DNA from: Stanieria sp964562685
GTDB taxonomy: Bacteria > Cyanobacteriota > Cyanobacteriia > Cyanobacteriales > Xenococcaceae
Direction: 5' to 3'
Assembly: GCA_964562685.1 (NCBI GenBank)
Contig: CAZLUP010000011.1
Span: 1 to 64,000 of the forward strand
DNA length: 64,000 nt
Below are positions 16,823-25,412 of this stretch, piece after piece (position 1 is the first letter of the stretch; each line of letters opens with the position of its first letter). Made by a program: the position numbers and the translations under genes. Under the pieces are notes generated by a model. It worked only from the letters and a program-made list of their open reading frames with translations, was not told the DNA's origin and did not search any database.

Positions 16823-17524
16823 ATGTCTCAAAATCGTGTCGTTACCATCCGTAATCTCAATCATGCTTTTGGTAAAGGTGAATTACGTAAGCCTGTATTA
16901 TTTGAAATCGATTTAGATATCGATCCTGGTGAAATTGTACTCCTTACTGGACCATCTGGAAGTGGCAAAACAACCCTCTTAACCCTCATTGGCGGTTTGC
17001 GTTCGGTACAAGAAGGTAGCGTTGAAATTTTAGGTCATCAACTTTGTGGTGCAACTAGATCGGAATTGGTCAAAGTACGCAATCAAATCGGTTTTATCTT
17101 TCAATCCCACAACTTACTAGCTTGTCTGACTGCCCAACAAAATGTTCGGATGTCGCTACGACTTCATCCAGATATTCCCTTTCAAACCAGAGATTTAAAA
17201 GTCACCGAAATCTTAACAGCAGTAGGATTAGGAGACAGAATGGATTACTATCCTGATAACCTTTCTGGAGGACAAAAACAACGAGTTGCGATCGCTCGTG
17301 CTTTAGTTTCTCAACCACGATTATTACTTGCTGATGAACCTACAGCTGCTTTGGATAGTAAATCTGGTCGGGATGTAGTAGAAATTATGCAACAATTAGC
17401 TAAGGAACAAAATTGTACGATTCTTTTAGTCACCCACGATAACCGCATCTTAGATATTGCCGACCGCATTATTCACATGGAAGATGGTCGTTTAGCAAGA
17501 GATACAGCATTAGTTAGCAATTAA
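16823..17524 (+). CDS. devA: DevA-type ABC exporter ATPase
   Basis: Cytoplasmic ATPase of the DevBCA exporter. 233 residues with Walker A GPSGSGKTT (about residues 43-51), Q-loop FIFQSHNLLACLTAQQNV, signature LSGGQKQR, Walker B LLLADEPTAALD and the switch His in LVTHDNRI. The HNLL and LTAQQNV segments are characteristic of DevA/MacB-type ATPases. It is separated from devC by the methyltransferase pseudogene (16481-16777), an unusual break in devBCA order that still leaves the genes co-directional. Confidence 0.9.
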   Translation: MSQNRVVTIRNLNHAFGKGELRKPVLFEIDLDIDPGEIVLLTGPSGSGKTTLLTLIGGLRSVQEGSVEILGHQLCGATRSELVKVRNQIGFIFQSHNLLACLTAQQNVRMSLRLHPDIPFQTRDLKVTEILTAVGLGDRMDYYPDNLSGGQKQRVAIARALVSQPRLLLADEPTAALDSKSGRDVVEIMQQLAKEQNCTILLVTHDNRILDIADRIIHMEDGRLARDTALVSN

Positions 17525-17547
17525 GTTTAATCCAAGTCTTAAAAATT

Positions 17548-18549
17548 TTATTTTATTAATCCTAATTTTTTACTAAATTTTTGTAATTTATTTTGAATCC
17601 ATAGTTGTTTTTTTAACCAAAAAGTCAATCCTGTAATTTGAGTTTGATAATTTTGATAATGATCGAAAAATACATTAATTTCTTTTAAAATTACTTCTAA
17701 TCTATCAATCAAATTTTCTGCTTTATATTGCTCAAAAAAAGATTCTGATAACTGAATATTTTCAGAAGAATTTAAAACTGACACAATTCGATTAAGATCA
17801 AACTCTAAAGAATAACCAGCAATTTTATAACAATTAAAACTTGGATCGAGGTAATCTGATAGCGCACTATTAACACTAGAAAATACTTGACATCCACAAG
17901 CCAATGCTTCCAGAGGTGGTAAACCAAAACCTTCGGTTACACCATTGACTGCCCAATATTCAGCAGAATCATAAAGATAAATTTTTGTTCGATTAAATAA
18001 TCCGACTAAATCTTCAACATAACCATCTAAAACTTTAACCTGACAATGTTGTTGTAAAGCAGGAATCAATTGTTTAAGTAAATATTGGGAAGACTTTCTG
18101 GTTTGCGCCAAAACATCAATATCTCTAGGCTGATTAAAATTAGTAAAAGCTGGATCGATTTGATTAGGTAAATAATAAATTAAAGAATTAGGCGATTTTT
18201 GTCCCCAGTAACCCATTGTGTTACGACTGACGGCAATAATTGGAATATTGGCAGGTAAATCAAAACCATAACCTGCACTATGAGCATGATAAATAATAGG
18301 TAATGGTTGCAGCTTTTTAATTAATTTTGGTACGTCAAAACCCCAACTAACTACAAAAATACAATCATTTAAATTATCACTTTTGAGTAAATCTGCTAAA
18401 AATAGAGATGACTCTTCTCGTTGACGATAAGTAACAATTTCTGCCGAACAAATTTGTTGAGCTAGTTGCAGAACTTTTAACTCTGCCCATAGTCCGCCAC
18501 CACCGAATTTTTTAGTTGTGCCTGGAACAAGAAAGTATAATTTTCTCAT
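17548..18549 (-). CDS. Group 1 (GT4-like) glycosyltransferase
   Basis: 333 residues. The N-terminus has the Gly-rich loop of GT-B enzymes (FLVPGTTKKFGGGGLWAELK) and the C-terminal domain has the EX7E-type donor site (GVTEGFGLPPLEALACGCQV, about residues 213-232). This predicts retaining transfer of a nucleotide-sugar-activated sugar to a glycan or lipid. The tail (FWLKKQLWIQNKLQKF) is basic and amphipathic, perhaps membrane associated. It is isolated: convergent with devA (23 bp) and upstream of a palindrome-rich spacer. Acceptor unknown. Confidence 0.82.
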   Translation of the reverse strand: MRKLYFLVPGTTKKFGGGGLWAELKVLQLAQQICSAEIVTYRQREESSLFLADLLKSDNLNDCIFVVSWGFDVPKLIKKLQPLPIIYHAHSAGYGFDLPANIPIIAVSRNTMGYWGQKSPNSLIYYLPNQIDPAFTNFNQPRDIDVLAQTRKSSQYLLKQLIPALQQHCQVKVLDGYVEDLVGLFNRTKIYLYDSAEYWAVNGVTEGFGLPPLEALACGCQVFSSVNSALSDYLDPSFNCYKIAGYSLEFDLNRIVSVLNSSENIQLSESFFEQYKAENLIDRLEVILKEINVFFDHYQNYQTQITGLTFWLKKQLWIQNKLQKFSKKLGLIK

Positions 18550-18606
18550 AAGATAGTAATCGCCAGAAGTTCGATAACCATAACATCGCTAGAGTTAAAA
18601 CAGCCA

Positions 18607-18683
18607 GGGAATAAATTCCCCGTCTGAGATTTGAAATCGGTTTAAGCCGACTTGATGTTTAAGCCATGAAATTAATTTCATGG
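18607..18683. repeat. Cluster of four consecutive inverted repeats
   Basis: Within 77 bp: GGGAAT-AA-ATTCCC (18607-18620), GATTT-G-AAATC (18628-18638), CGGTTTAAGCCG (18638-18649, one G-U pair in RNA) and the perfect 20-bp palindrome CCATGAAATTAATTTCATGG (18664-18683). The last ends seven bases before the nadB stop codon. It looks like a dispersed palindromic element of cyanobacterial type; it may also terminate nadB transcription. Confidence 0.7.
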
Positions 18684-18689
18684 TGTATG

Positions 18690-20324
18690 TTAATCAAGTG
18701 AAGCGGTGTACCAATTATTTTGATTAATCATTGTATGTACCTGCCAATTAGCGTCAGTATTAGGATAGTCATCACGGTAATGTCCACCTCGGCTTTCAGT
18801 ACGAAATATGGCACTTTTTAAAATTAAATAGGCGATATCTAGTAAATTTAAGGTTTCAGTATACAGGCGTAATTGATATTCGGCATCAGGAGAAGCTAAT
18901 TTCACTCTTTGAGAAGCAGATAATTTACTAACATATTGATTGAAGGGAAGAGAAGCTAGTTGAGTCCGCCATGATTCCACTATAGCGATTGCCTGAGCCA
19001 TAATCTCTTGTGTCCGACATATCCCTGCGCTTTGCCAGACTAAATCAGGTAATTTTTCTCGGATAGAATTTACTAAGTTAAATTGTGTTTGCCAATCTTC
19101 TTCAACAACTTTGAGTAACTCACTTTTTGGAAAGAGTGTAGTTTCTGTAATCGTAAGTTTTGACAATTGGGCTGCGTAAACAATACATTCTAGTAAAGAA
19201 TTACTAGCCAAACGATTTGCACCGTGTACACCTGTACTAGCTGTTTCTCCAATCGCATACAAACCAGGAATAGAAGTTTGATTCATCGTATCGACAGCAA
19301 TACCTCCCATCCAATAATGAGCAGCAGGTGTTACGGGAATTGGTTCTTGAAACAAATCTACTCCCCATTTTTGACAAACACGGATAATATTAGGAAAACG
19401 ATAACGAATTTTTGCTTCAGGGATTGGTCTTAAATCGAGATAAACATTAGTTTCATTAGTCTTTTGCAAGTGAGTAAAAATTGCCCTACTCACTACATCT
19501 CTGGGAGCTAATTCTCCATCAGGATGATAATCAAACGCAAATCGTTTTCCTGCCGAATCGATCAAATGCGCGCCTTCTCCTCTCACTGCCTCACTAATTA
19601 AAAAACGAGGTGCGCCTGGTTTGCTTAAAGCAGTAGGATGAAATTGCACAAACTCCAAATCTCGTAAAATTGCACCACTACGCCAAGCTAAAGCAACTCC
19701 ATCTCCTGTACTCACGGTAGGATTAGTTGTGTGAGCAAAAACTTGACCACCACCACCAGTAGCAAGAACTACCGCTGCTGCTTGTAACCAGTTAATTTCT
19801 CCTTGATGAAGTAAACTAATTCCTTGACAATTACCATTATCAGGATTGAGCCATAAACTGAGGGCAAAAGCTTGAGAAAAAACTTCAATATTAGCTCTTT
19901 GTAAAACTTGTTGAGTTAAAGTACTAACGATTGCTCTTCCTGTGGTATCAGCAGCGTGAAGTACCCGAGGACGAGAATGAGCAGCTTCCAGAGTCATTGC
20001 CAAATGATCGTTGTGACGATCAAAAGCCACTCCCATCCCTACTAGAGATTGAATCGAACTAGCAGCATTTTCTACCAAAAATTGTACCGCAGAGCGATCG
20101 CATAAGCCTGCTCCCGCTTTGAGCGTATCTTCTAAATGTAATAGTGGAGAATCATCAGGATTAATTGCTGCTGCAATCCCTCCCTGCGCCCAATCACTTG
20201 CTCCCGTTTTAAGCTCATCTTTAGTAACTAAAGCGACTCGATATTGTTCTGGCAAACATAAAGCAGCGTAAAGTCCAGCAGCACCAGAGCCTATGACAAC
20301 AACATCAAACGAAAAGTCCTTCAA
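18690..20324 (-). CDS. nadB: L-aspartate oxidase
   Basis: Flavoenzyme that oxidises L-aspartate to iminoaspartate, the first step of de novo NAD synthesis with NadA. 544 residues. The FAD-binding start is VVIGSGAAGLYAALCLPEQY, followed by GASDWAQGGIAAAI, the ATGGGGQVFAHTTNP loop, the substrate-site stretch EFVQFHPTALSKPGAPRFLI, RGEGAHLIDSAGKRF, and GVHGANRLASNSLLECIVY. The C-terminal helical domain ends with RTESRGGHYRDDYP, typical of the succinate dehydrogenase/aspartate oxidase family; the QFHPT and HGANR segments fit NadB rather than SdhA. Transcribed alone. Confidence 0.93.
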   Translation of the reverse strand: MKDFSFDVVVIGSGAAGLYAALCLPEQYRVALVTKDELKTGASDWAQGGIAAAINPDDSPLLHLEDTLKAGAGLCDRSAVQFLVENAASSIQSLVGMGVAFDRHNDHLAMTLEAAHSRPRVLHAADTTGRAIVSTLTQQVLQRANIEVFSQAFALSLWLNPDNGNCQGISLLHQGEINWLQAAAVVLATGGGGQVFAHTTNPTVSTGDGVALAWRSGAILRDLEFVQFHPTALSKPGAPRFLISEAVRGEGAHLIDSAGKRFAFDYHPDGELAPRDVVSRAIFTHLQKTNETNVYLDLRPIPEAKIRYRFPNIIRVCQKWGVDLFQEPIPVTPAAHYWMGGIAVDTMNQTSIPGLYAIGETASTGVHGANRLASNSLLECIVYAAQLSKLTITETTLFPKSELLKVVEEDWQTQFNLVNSIREKLPDLVWQSAGICRTQEIMAQAIAIVESWRTQLASLPFNQYVSKLSASQRVKLASPDAEYQLRLYTETLNLLDIAYLILKSAIFRTESRGGHYRDDYPNTDANWQVHTMINQNNWYTASLD

Positions 20325-20362
20325 GTTGAATCAATTTTTTAGCAAATTTTACTAATTTTAAC

Positions 20363-20392
20363 AAAAAACCCACACCAACAGTAGGTGGGGGT
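20363..20392 (-). terminator. Rho-independent terminator of psbU
   Basis: On the minus strand CCCCCACC, a TACTGT loop and GGTGTGGG form an 8-bp stem with one mismatch, immediately followed by TTTTTTG. It lies about 30 bp past the psbU stop codon and before nadB on the same strand. Confidence 0.75.
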
Positions 20393-20420
20393 AAAATCAT
20401 AGATTTTTTGTAATTATGAT

Positions 20421-20846
20421 TTAGTAAACTCCAGGATTAAAACGGTCATCTCCCTCATTGAAAGCTGCTGCTGCCTCAGTAACCACAAAGTTATCTAAAT
20501 TAGCTTGTAATCTTTCTTTTTGACTTTCACTTAAACCAGGAATTGATAAAACATCTTCTACCTTCTCATAAGGGGCGTTTTTAATAATTTTAGAAGCTAG
20601 AGTAGGATAAAATCCGCGTAGTCCTCGAAAATCTCGAACATCGCTGTTATTTAAGTCTAATTTTCCTTGAATTTCGCTAAGTTTATCGTCAGCCACATTG
20701 CGACGAACTGCCAAAATAGACGATGATTGCAAGTTAAAAGAACTTAAACTTAAAGCCTGAGCTTGAGCAACTCCTGTTACGCCCCAAGAAGTTACTAATA
20801 CACACAAAGTAGCTAAAATGCCGATCAATCTCTTCATCAACTTCAT
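20421..20846 (-). CDS. psbU: Photosystem II 12 kDa extrinsic protein PsbU
   Basis: Lumenal subunit stabilising the oxygen-evolving cluster of photosystem II in cyanobacteria. 141 residues: a signal peptide (MKLMKRLIGILATLCVLVTS, cleavage after VAQAQA near residue 31) and the mature domain with KLDLNNSDVRDFRGLRGFYP, TLASKIIKNAPYEKVEDVL and the helix-hairpin-helix-like GLSESQKERLQANLD, ending FNPGVY. Length and ending match the family. A dedicated terminator follows. AGGAGG-like sequence (reverse of TTCATTCCTCCT) directly precedes the start, consistent with strong expression. Confidence 0.95.
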   Translation of the reverse strand: MKLMKRLIGILATLCVLVTSWGVTGVAQAQALSLSSFNLQSSSILAVRRNVADDKLSEIQGKLDLNNSDVRDFRGLRGFYPTLASKIIKNAPYEKVEDVLSIPGLSESQKERLQANLDNFVVTEAAAAFNEGDDRFNPGVY

Positions 20847-21238
20847 TCCTCCTAATCAAAAATGTTAAATTTACAGAGAAAATTCTCCATAACATTAATT
20901 TTTGTTTTCTATCATCTCATCTTATCAAAGAGGATGCGACGGACGGATCGAATTCGTAAGAGACTTCATTCCAAATTAAATTTTAGCTCTGAAAAACTTG
21001 GTGTCTATTTGATTATTGTTATTTTGTCATTGTGCTAGACAATGTTTTTTGAGTTTTGCTTTAATTCCGCCAATGGCTGTTTAGTTTTTGGGTAACCTCC
21101 AACTCGATCTAAAGGTTAGGGACTTTTACTTCTTTTAATTGTGGTAACCTCAAAAATCATAAGCTATGATGAGTTGTTAATTTGTGACGGTTTGAGAACA
21201 CTATATAATTACTAGCACAATCTTGAGATTTATAAAGT
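20847..21238. other. Divergent promoter region of psbU and a kinase-like gene
   Basis: 392 bp with no coding potential I can support. It must contain the psbU promoter on the minus strand. I see no palindrome or tRNA and no clear box pair. Confidence 0.45.
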
Positions 21239-22081
21239 TTGATTGAGCAATTAAGTAGGAACAAACTGAATCTACTTTATTTTTATGATCTAGCCATGAA
21301 TGAAATTGACGACTTAAAAGAAGAACTCAAACAAACTCAGTTAGCTTATCAAATGGCAGCACAAATGAGTCAGTTTAAAGCTGGCTTTTTAGCTCGGACT
21401 TCTCATGAATTACGTTCTCCTTTGAGTAGTTTAATCGGTCTTCATCAATTAATTTTGTCTGATTTGTGTGACAGTCCAGAAGAGCAAAAAGAATTTATTT
21501 CGCAAGCTTATCAATCCGCCTTAAAACTAATGAAATTGATTGATGAAATTGTTAGTGTTGCCAAAACAGAATACGGCACTAATAAACTTCATCTTGAGTC
21601 TCTTCAATTGGCAGAAGTTTTAAGCATCGTCCATAATCTAACCCATTTACAAGCTGCTAATCGTAATCTGCAATTAGAAATTAAACCTTGTGAATCCTCT
21701 TATTATATACTTGCTGATCGCGCTCGTTTAATTCAAGCAATTGTTAATCTAATTGATAGTGGTATTTCCTTAATGAACCAAGGAAAGATTACTGTTTTTA
21801 ATAATTGTGACCCTCAATTAAATGAAATTAAAATCGAAATAAAATTTGATTGTTCTGCTCAGCTTTGGCAACAAAATGATCAGAGCAATCCTGCAATTAA
21901 TAATTTAAGTAGAGATGAAATTAAAAGATTAATTCAAGAAATTAATCTATCACCAGGAATGAGATTGTTATTATCTCAAACTTTAGTTGAAACTATGGAT
22001 GGGCGTTTAGAATTTATTGATTTATCTCCAGAAGTTACTCAAATAAATCTAATTTTTCAAAAAAGTACTATTTCATCCTAA
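21239..22081 (+). CDS. Histidine kinase-like protein with degenerate ATPase domain
   Basis: 280 residues if started at TTG 21239, 261 from ATG 21296; neither has a strong ribosome-binding site. A short helical lead (EIDDLKEELKQTQLAYQMAA) precedes a good HisKA dimerisation helix with the phospho-acceptor His in ARTSHELRSPLSSLIGLHQL. The ATPase half is degraded: the N-box reads AIVNLIDSGIS without the Asn-x-x-x-Lys core, no DxGxG G1 box is present, and the G2 position reads LSPGMRLLLSQTLVETMDGR. It could be a phospho-acceptor or scaffold rather than an autokinase. No response regulator is adjacent. Confidence 0.7.
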   Translation: MIEQLSRNKLNLLYFYDLAMNEIDDLKEELKQTQLAYQMAAQMSQFKAGFLARTSHELRSPLSSLIGLHQLILSDLCDSPEEQKEFISQAYQSALKLMKLIDEIVSVAKTEYGTNKLHLESLQLAEVLSIVHNLTHLQAANRNLQLEIKPCESSYYILADRARLIQAIVNLIDSGISLMNQGKITVFNNCDPQLNEIKIEIKFDCSAQLWQQNDQSNPAINNLSRDEIKRLIQEINLSPGMRLLLSQTLVETMDGRLEFIDLSPEVTQINLIFQKSTISS

Positions 22082-22160
22082 TTATTAATTAAAAAATTCT
22101 TCATTTGAGTGAATTTTGGGAATTAAGATGACTAAAACTTATATCAAATTGATATTATCT

Positions 22161-22934
22161 CTAAAATCTGGTCAATAAACAAAGAATCAAAGCTTCACTC
22201 CATTCGACTACGGCACCGTAAGTATCGCCTGTATGTCCTCCCAATTGCTTCCTCAACCAAAATCCTGTTCCAAGTGCGATCGCACTACTACCAATTACAG
22301 CGATTATAATACTTAACCATTGTTCGGGTGCTAGCCACCACCAAATCCCACTCATTCCTAATAATAAAACTAATCCCAATAATACATCTTGAGGTAAACG
22401 AATGTTTTCTTTATGAAATGCACCTTTACCAGTTTCCCTCAGATAAGGATAAAATGCGATCGCAACTACTTGCCCCCATCTCCCCCAACCAGCAGCGAGC
22501 ATTAAAGCTAACCAACGATGATACTCAAGATCACTCAAAGCGGTAGTTTTTAACCCTAATACAATTACGGCTGCCATCACTCCAAACGCTCCAGTAACAC
22601 TATCTTTCATGACTTCTAGGCGTTTTTGAGCATCCATTACCGCCAAACCATCAGCAGTATCCATTGCTCCATCTAAATGCAATCCTCCAGTAATACTAAT
22701 CCAAGCTGTTATAATTAGCGCACTTCGAGTTAAATTAGGAAAACCTAATTGATACAATCCCCAATCCAACAAACCTAGGCAGCCACCAATACCAATGCCA
22801 ATTAATGGTATCCAACGAGCCAAACGTTGCCATTCTCCTGTCCAGCTATTGGGCAAAGGAATAATTGTATAAAAAACTACTGCACTTCCTAACGAACGAG
22901 TTAGTTGTTCGACTGAAAGCCAAATAAAATTCAT
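22161..22934 (-). CDS. cobS: Adenosylcobinamide-GDP ribazoletransferase (cobalamin synthase)
   Basis: Integral membrane enzyme joining adenosylcobinamide-GDP and alpha-ribazole at the end of the cobamide pathway. 257 residues with the hallmark GGLHLDGAMDTADGLAV segment (about residues 83-99, acidic metal-binding motif), followed by KDSVTGAFGVMAAVIVLGLK and several hydrophobic helices, and the C-terminal LGGHTGDTYGAVVEWSEALI. Length is normal. Other cobalamin genes are not in the window. Convergent with the kinase-like gene. Confidence 0.93.
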   Translation of the reverse strand: MNFIWLSVEQLTRSLGSAVVFYTIIPLPNSWTGEWQRLARWIPLIGIGIGGCLGLLDWGLYQLGFPNLTRSALIITAWISITGGLHLDGAMDTADGLAVMDAQKRLEVMKDSVTGAFGVMAAVIVLGLKTTALSDLEYHRWLALMLAAGWGRWGQVVAIAFYPYLRETGKGAFHKENIRLPQDVLLGLVLLLGMSGIWWWLAPEQWLSIIIAVIGSSAIALGTGFWLRKQLGGHTGDTYGAVVEWSEALILCLLTRF

Positions 22935-23089
22935 AAATTATGATTGTCAAGAAAATTTTTTAGCTAAAATTTCACAGAGTTATGTATAAAACTTGGGCTA
23001 AGATTGTTTCATATACTACTTTATTAAGACAAATATTTGTAAAGCAATTAAGCCTTATTTTTAGATTGTAGAATTCTCAAATTTTAGTT

Positions 23090-23533
23090 ATGAGTACTAA
23101 TCCCGCATCTAACAATAAACCTGCTCCTTGCATAGTGGACTTCGGCACAATTGTCAATAAAGATGACATAAAACGTTTATTAAACGATCTCTGTTATGTT
23201 CGTTATTTTCACAGTATTGATAGTCAACCTCAAAGTGAAGGACAAGGCTATATTTTAGAAGTATTTAACGAGCCTAATCAATCTACCTTAATTGCTAATG
23301 GAAGTATTTACATTAATGTTCAAAGTTTTGATTATTTACAACTAAGTCAATCTTCTTCAGATGAAACTTGTTTTGATTTAGTCCAAGAACATCGTATTTT
23401 GCGCCTGATTCCCATCTCGGTGCAAAATTCAGAACAAATCTTAACTAGAAATATTGACGCAGCCACCATTGAAGCAATGGTAACTGACGTTCTTTCTGCT
23501 CGTTTGGACGTACAATTGGATGATGATTTTTAG
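23090..23533 (+). CDS. Conserved hypothetical protein
   Basis: 147 residues, soluble, acidic, no signal peptide or membrane segment. It has an alpha/beta pattern (IVDFGTIVNKDDIKRLLNDL, GYILEVFNEPNQSTLIANGS, IYINVQSFDYLQLSQ) and ends with an acidic LDVQLDDDF. I do not recognise a named family; it looks like a protein conserved among cyanobacteria. Its stop is 22 bp before tgt on the same strand, so the two are probably co-transcribed, but that does not reveal its role. Confidence 0.7.
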   Translation: MSTNPASNNKPAPCIVDFGTIVNKDDIKRLLNDLCYVRYFHSIDSQPQSEGQGYILEVFNEPNQSTLIANGSIYINVQSFDYLQLSQSSSDETCFDLVQEHRILRLIPISVQNSEQILTRNIDAATIEAMVTDVLSARLDVQLDDDF

Positions 23534-23555
23534 CGGGAGAATTCGTATTAATTAG

Positions 23556-24662
23556 GTGGGATTTTCTTTTGAATGTCAAGCATCCTGTAGTCATACCCAA
23601 GCTAGGGTGGGACTTTTTCATACACCTCATGGTGTGGTAGAAACACCACGATTTATGCCTGTAGGCACTTTAGCCACAGTTAAAGGGATCACCCCCAGAC
23701 AGCTAAAAGATGCACAAGCACAAATGATTCTGGCGAATACATATCATCTTCATCTTCAGCCAGGAGAAAAAATTGTGGAACAAGCAGGGGGATTGCATCG
23801 TTTTATGGCTTGGGATTGTCCTATTTTGACTGATTCGGGTGGTTTTCAAGTTTTTAGTTTAAGTCAGTTACGTAAAATTACTGAAACAGGAGTAGTATTT
23901 CGTTCTCCTAGAGACGGTAGTATTATCGAATTAACGCCAGAGAAATCGATTCAAATTCAAAATGCTTTAGGCGCAGATGTCATTATGGCATTTGATGAGT
24001 GTCCGCCTGCTGATGCTTCTAAATCGGAAATTGAGGCTTCTACAGACAGAACTTATCGTTGGTTAGAAAGATGTATTCAAGCTCATCAACGTCCTCAAGA
24101 ACAGGCTTTGTTTGGGATTGTTCAAGGGGGAGTACATTTGGATTTGCGGGCAAGATCAGCAAGTAAATTAGTAGCTTTAGATTTACCTGGTTATGCTATT
24201 GGTGGTGTCAGTGTAGGGGAAGCACCAGAATTAATTAATGCCACAGTAAAATATACTACACCTTTGTTACCCAAAGAAAAACCCCGTTATTTGATGGGAG
24301 TTGGTACTTACCGTGAAATAGTAAATGCGATCGCATCAGGAGTAGATTTGTTTGATTGTGTAATCCCGACTCGTTTTGGTCGTCACGGCACTGCTTTAGT
24401 TAATGGTACTAGGATTAATATTAAGAATGCCCAATATCGGGAAGATTTTACTCCTCTTGATCCAACTTGTCCTTGTTACACTTGTCAGAATTTCAGCCGT
24501 GCTTATCTAAATCATTTAGTGCGATCGCGTGAGATGTTAGGTTACATTTTGTTATCTCTACACAATATTACTGAATTAATTCGTTTTACTGAAAGAATCA
24601 GAGTAGCAATTTCGAGCGATCGTTTTGTCGCAGAATTTTCTCATTGGTTAGATGATTATTAG
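23556..24662 (+). CDS. tgt: tRNA-guanine (queuine) transglycosylase
   Basis: Exchanges guanine-34 of GUN-anticodon tRNAs for preQ1 in queuosine synthesis. 368 residues, GTG start. Seen: ETPRFMPVGTLATVKGITP, the substrate-site LTDSGGFQVFSLSQLRKI with the catalytic-site Asp, MAFDECPPADAS, FGIVQGGVHLDLR, YAIGGVSVGE, the nucleophile region VDLFDCVIPTRFGRHGTAL, and the zinc site CPCYTCQNFSRAYLNHL (three Cys plus His). All match bacterial Tgt. It follows the hypothetical gene at 23090 by 22 bp. Confidence 0.95.
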   Translation: MGFSFECQASCSHTQARVGLFHTPHGVVETPRFMPVGTLATVKGITPRQLKDAQAQMILANTYHLHLQPGEKIVEQAGGLHRFMAWDCPILTDSGGFQVFSLSQLRKITETGVVFRSPRDGSIIELTPEKSIQIQNALGADVIMAFDECPPADASKSEIEASTDRTYRWLERCIQAHQRPQEQALFGIVQGGVHLDLRARSASKLVALDLPGYAIGGVSVGEAPELINATVKYTTPLLPKEKPRYLMGVGTYREIVNAIASGVDLFDCVIPTRFGRHGTALVNGTRINIKNAQYREDFTPLDPTCPCYTCQNFSRAYLNHLVRSREMLGYILLSLHNITELIRFTERIRVAISSDRFVAEFSHWLDDY

Positions 24663-24728
24663 TGTTAAAAAAGACAAGTTAGCAGTAGAGACGTAAGATT
24701 TAAAAATCGAGAACCCCGCTATAATCAT

Positions 24729-25412
24729 ATGGAAATTCAAAGTTGTAGTCAATTGTTTCCGTTATTTGATCTTGCTAGTCCCCATACATTAGCTTGGTTA
24801 AATAAAATTACCACAACCGAAACGTACCAACCTAATGAAACAATTTTAACTGTTGATAATTGGGGTCAAGCTGTTTATTTGATTGCTTCGGGTTGGATAA
24901 AATTACAACAAATAGTTTTGGATAAAAAAACTGTACGTCTCATTATGGGACAAGGCGATTTTTTTGGTGAAAGTGCCATTCTCGATTCTTCTTCTCTCAA
25001 AACTGAAGTTATTGCGTTAACCAAAGTTCAAGTATTTAAAATTTCTACACAAAGATTTATTCAAATTTTATTTCAAGATAATCAATTACAACATCGTTTA
25101 TTACAGTTGCTAGCTAAACGATTGAGAATCTTAGATACTCAATGCCAATTGCATTATCAACCTGCTGCGGTGAGGTTAATTAATATTTTGGTTGTTTTAG
25201 CTGAAAATTATGGTCAATCATCTGAAAAAGGCACAAAGATTTTTTATCCTGCGGAAGTTGATTTAGCTGATTTGACTAATCTTGATGTTGATGAAATTAG
25301 CAAGATTATAGACAATTTACAAAATAACGGTTGGATTGAAATTGATTTGGCTAATCGTACTTTATTTTTAATCAACCTCAAACAACTAACTCATTTAGCA
25401 GGAAAATTTTAA
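24729..25412 (+). CDS. Crp/Fnr family transcriptional regulator
   Basis: 227 residues. An N-terminal cyclic-nucleotide-binding-like beta-roll (TYQPNETILTVDNWGQAVYL, GWIKLQQ, MGQGDFFGESAILD at about residues 75-88), a long dimerisation helix (RLLQLLAKRLRILDTQCQL) and a winged-helix C-terminus (FYPAEVDLADLTNLDVDEISK ... LQNNGWIEIDLANRTLFL). The phosphate-binding Arg-Ser of cAMP receptors is not evident, so it may not bind cAMP. Its TAA overlaps the ATG of the M61 peptidase gene (TAATG at 25410-25414), which implies translational coupling. Confidence 0.82.
   Translation: MEIQSCSQLFPLFDLASPHTLAWLNKITTTETYQPNETILTVDNWGQAVYLIASGWIKLQQIVLDKKTVRLIMGQGDFFGESAILDSSSLKTEVIALTKVQVFKISTQRFIQILFQDNQLQHRLLQLLAKRLRILDTQCQLHYQPAAVRLINILVVLAENYGQSSEKGTKIFYPAEVDLADLTNLDVDEISKIIDNLQNNGWIEIDLANRTLFLINLKQLTHLAGKF

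Noticed and set aside
20847..21238. Riboswitch or RNA gene in the psbU spacer
   Set aside because: No conserved stem or known riboswitch core could be seen.
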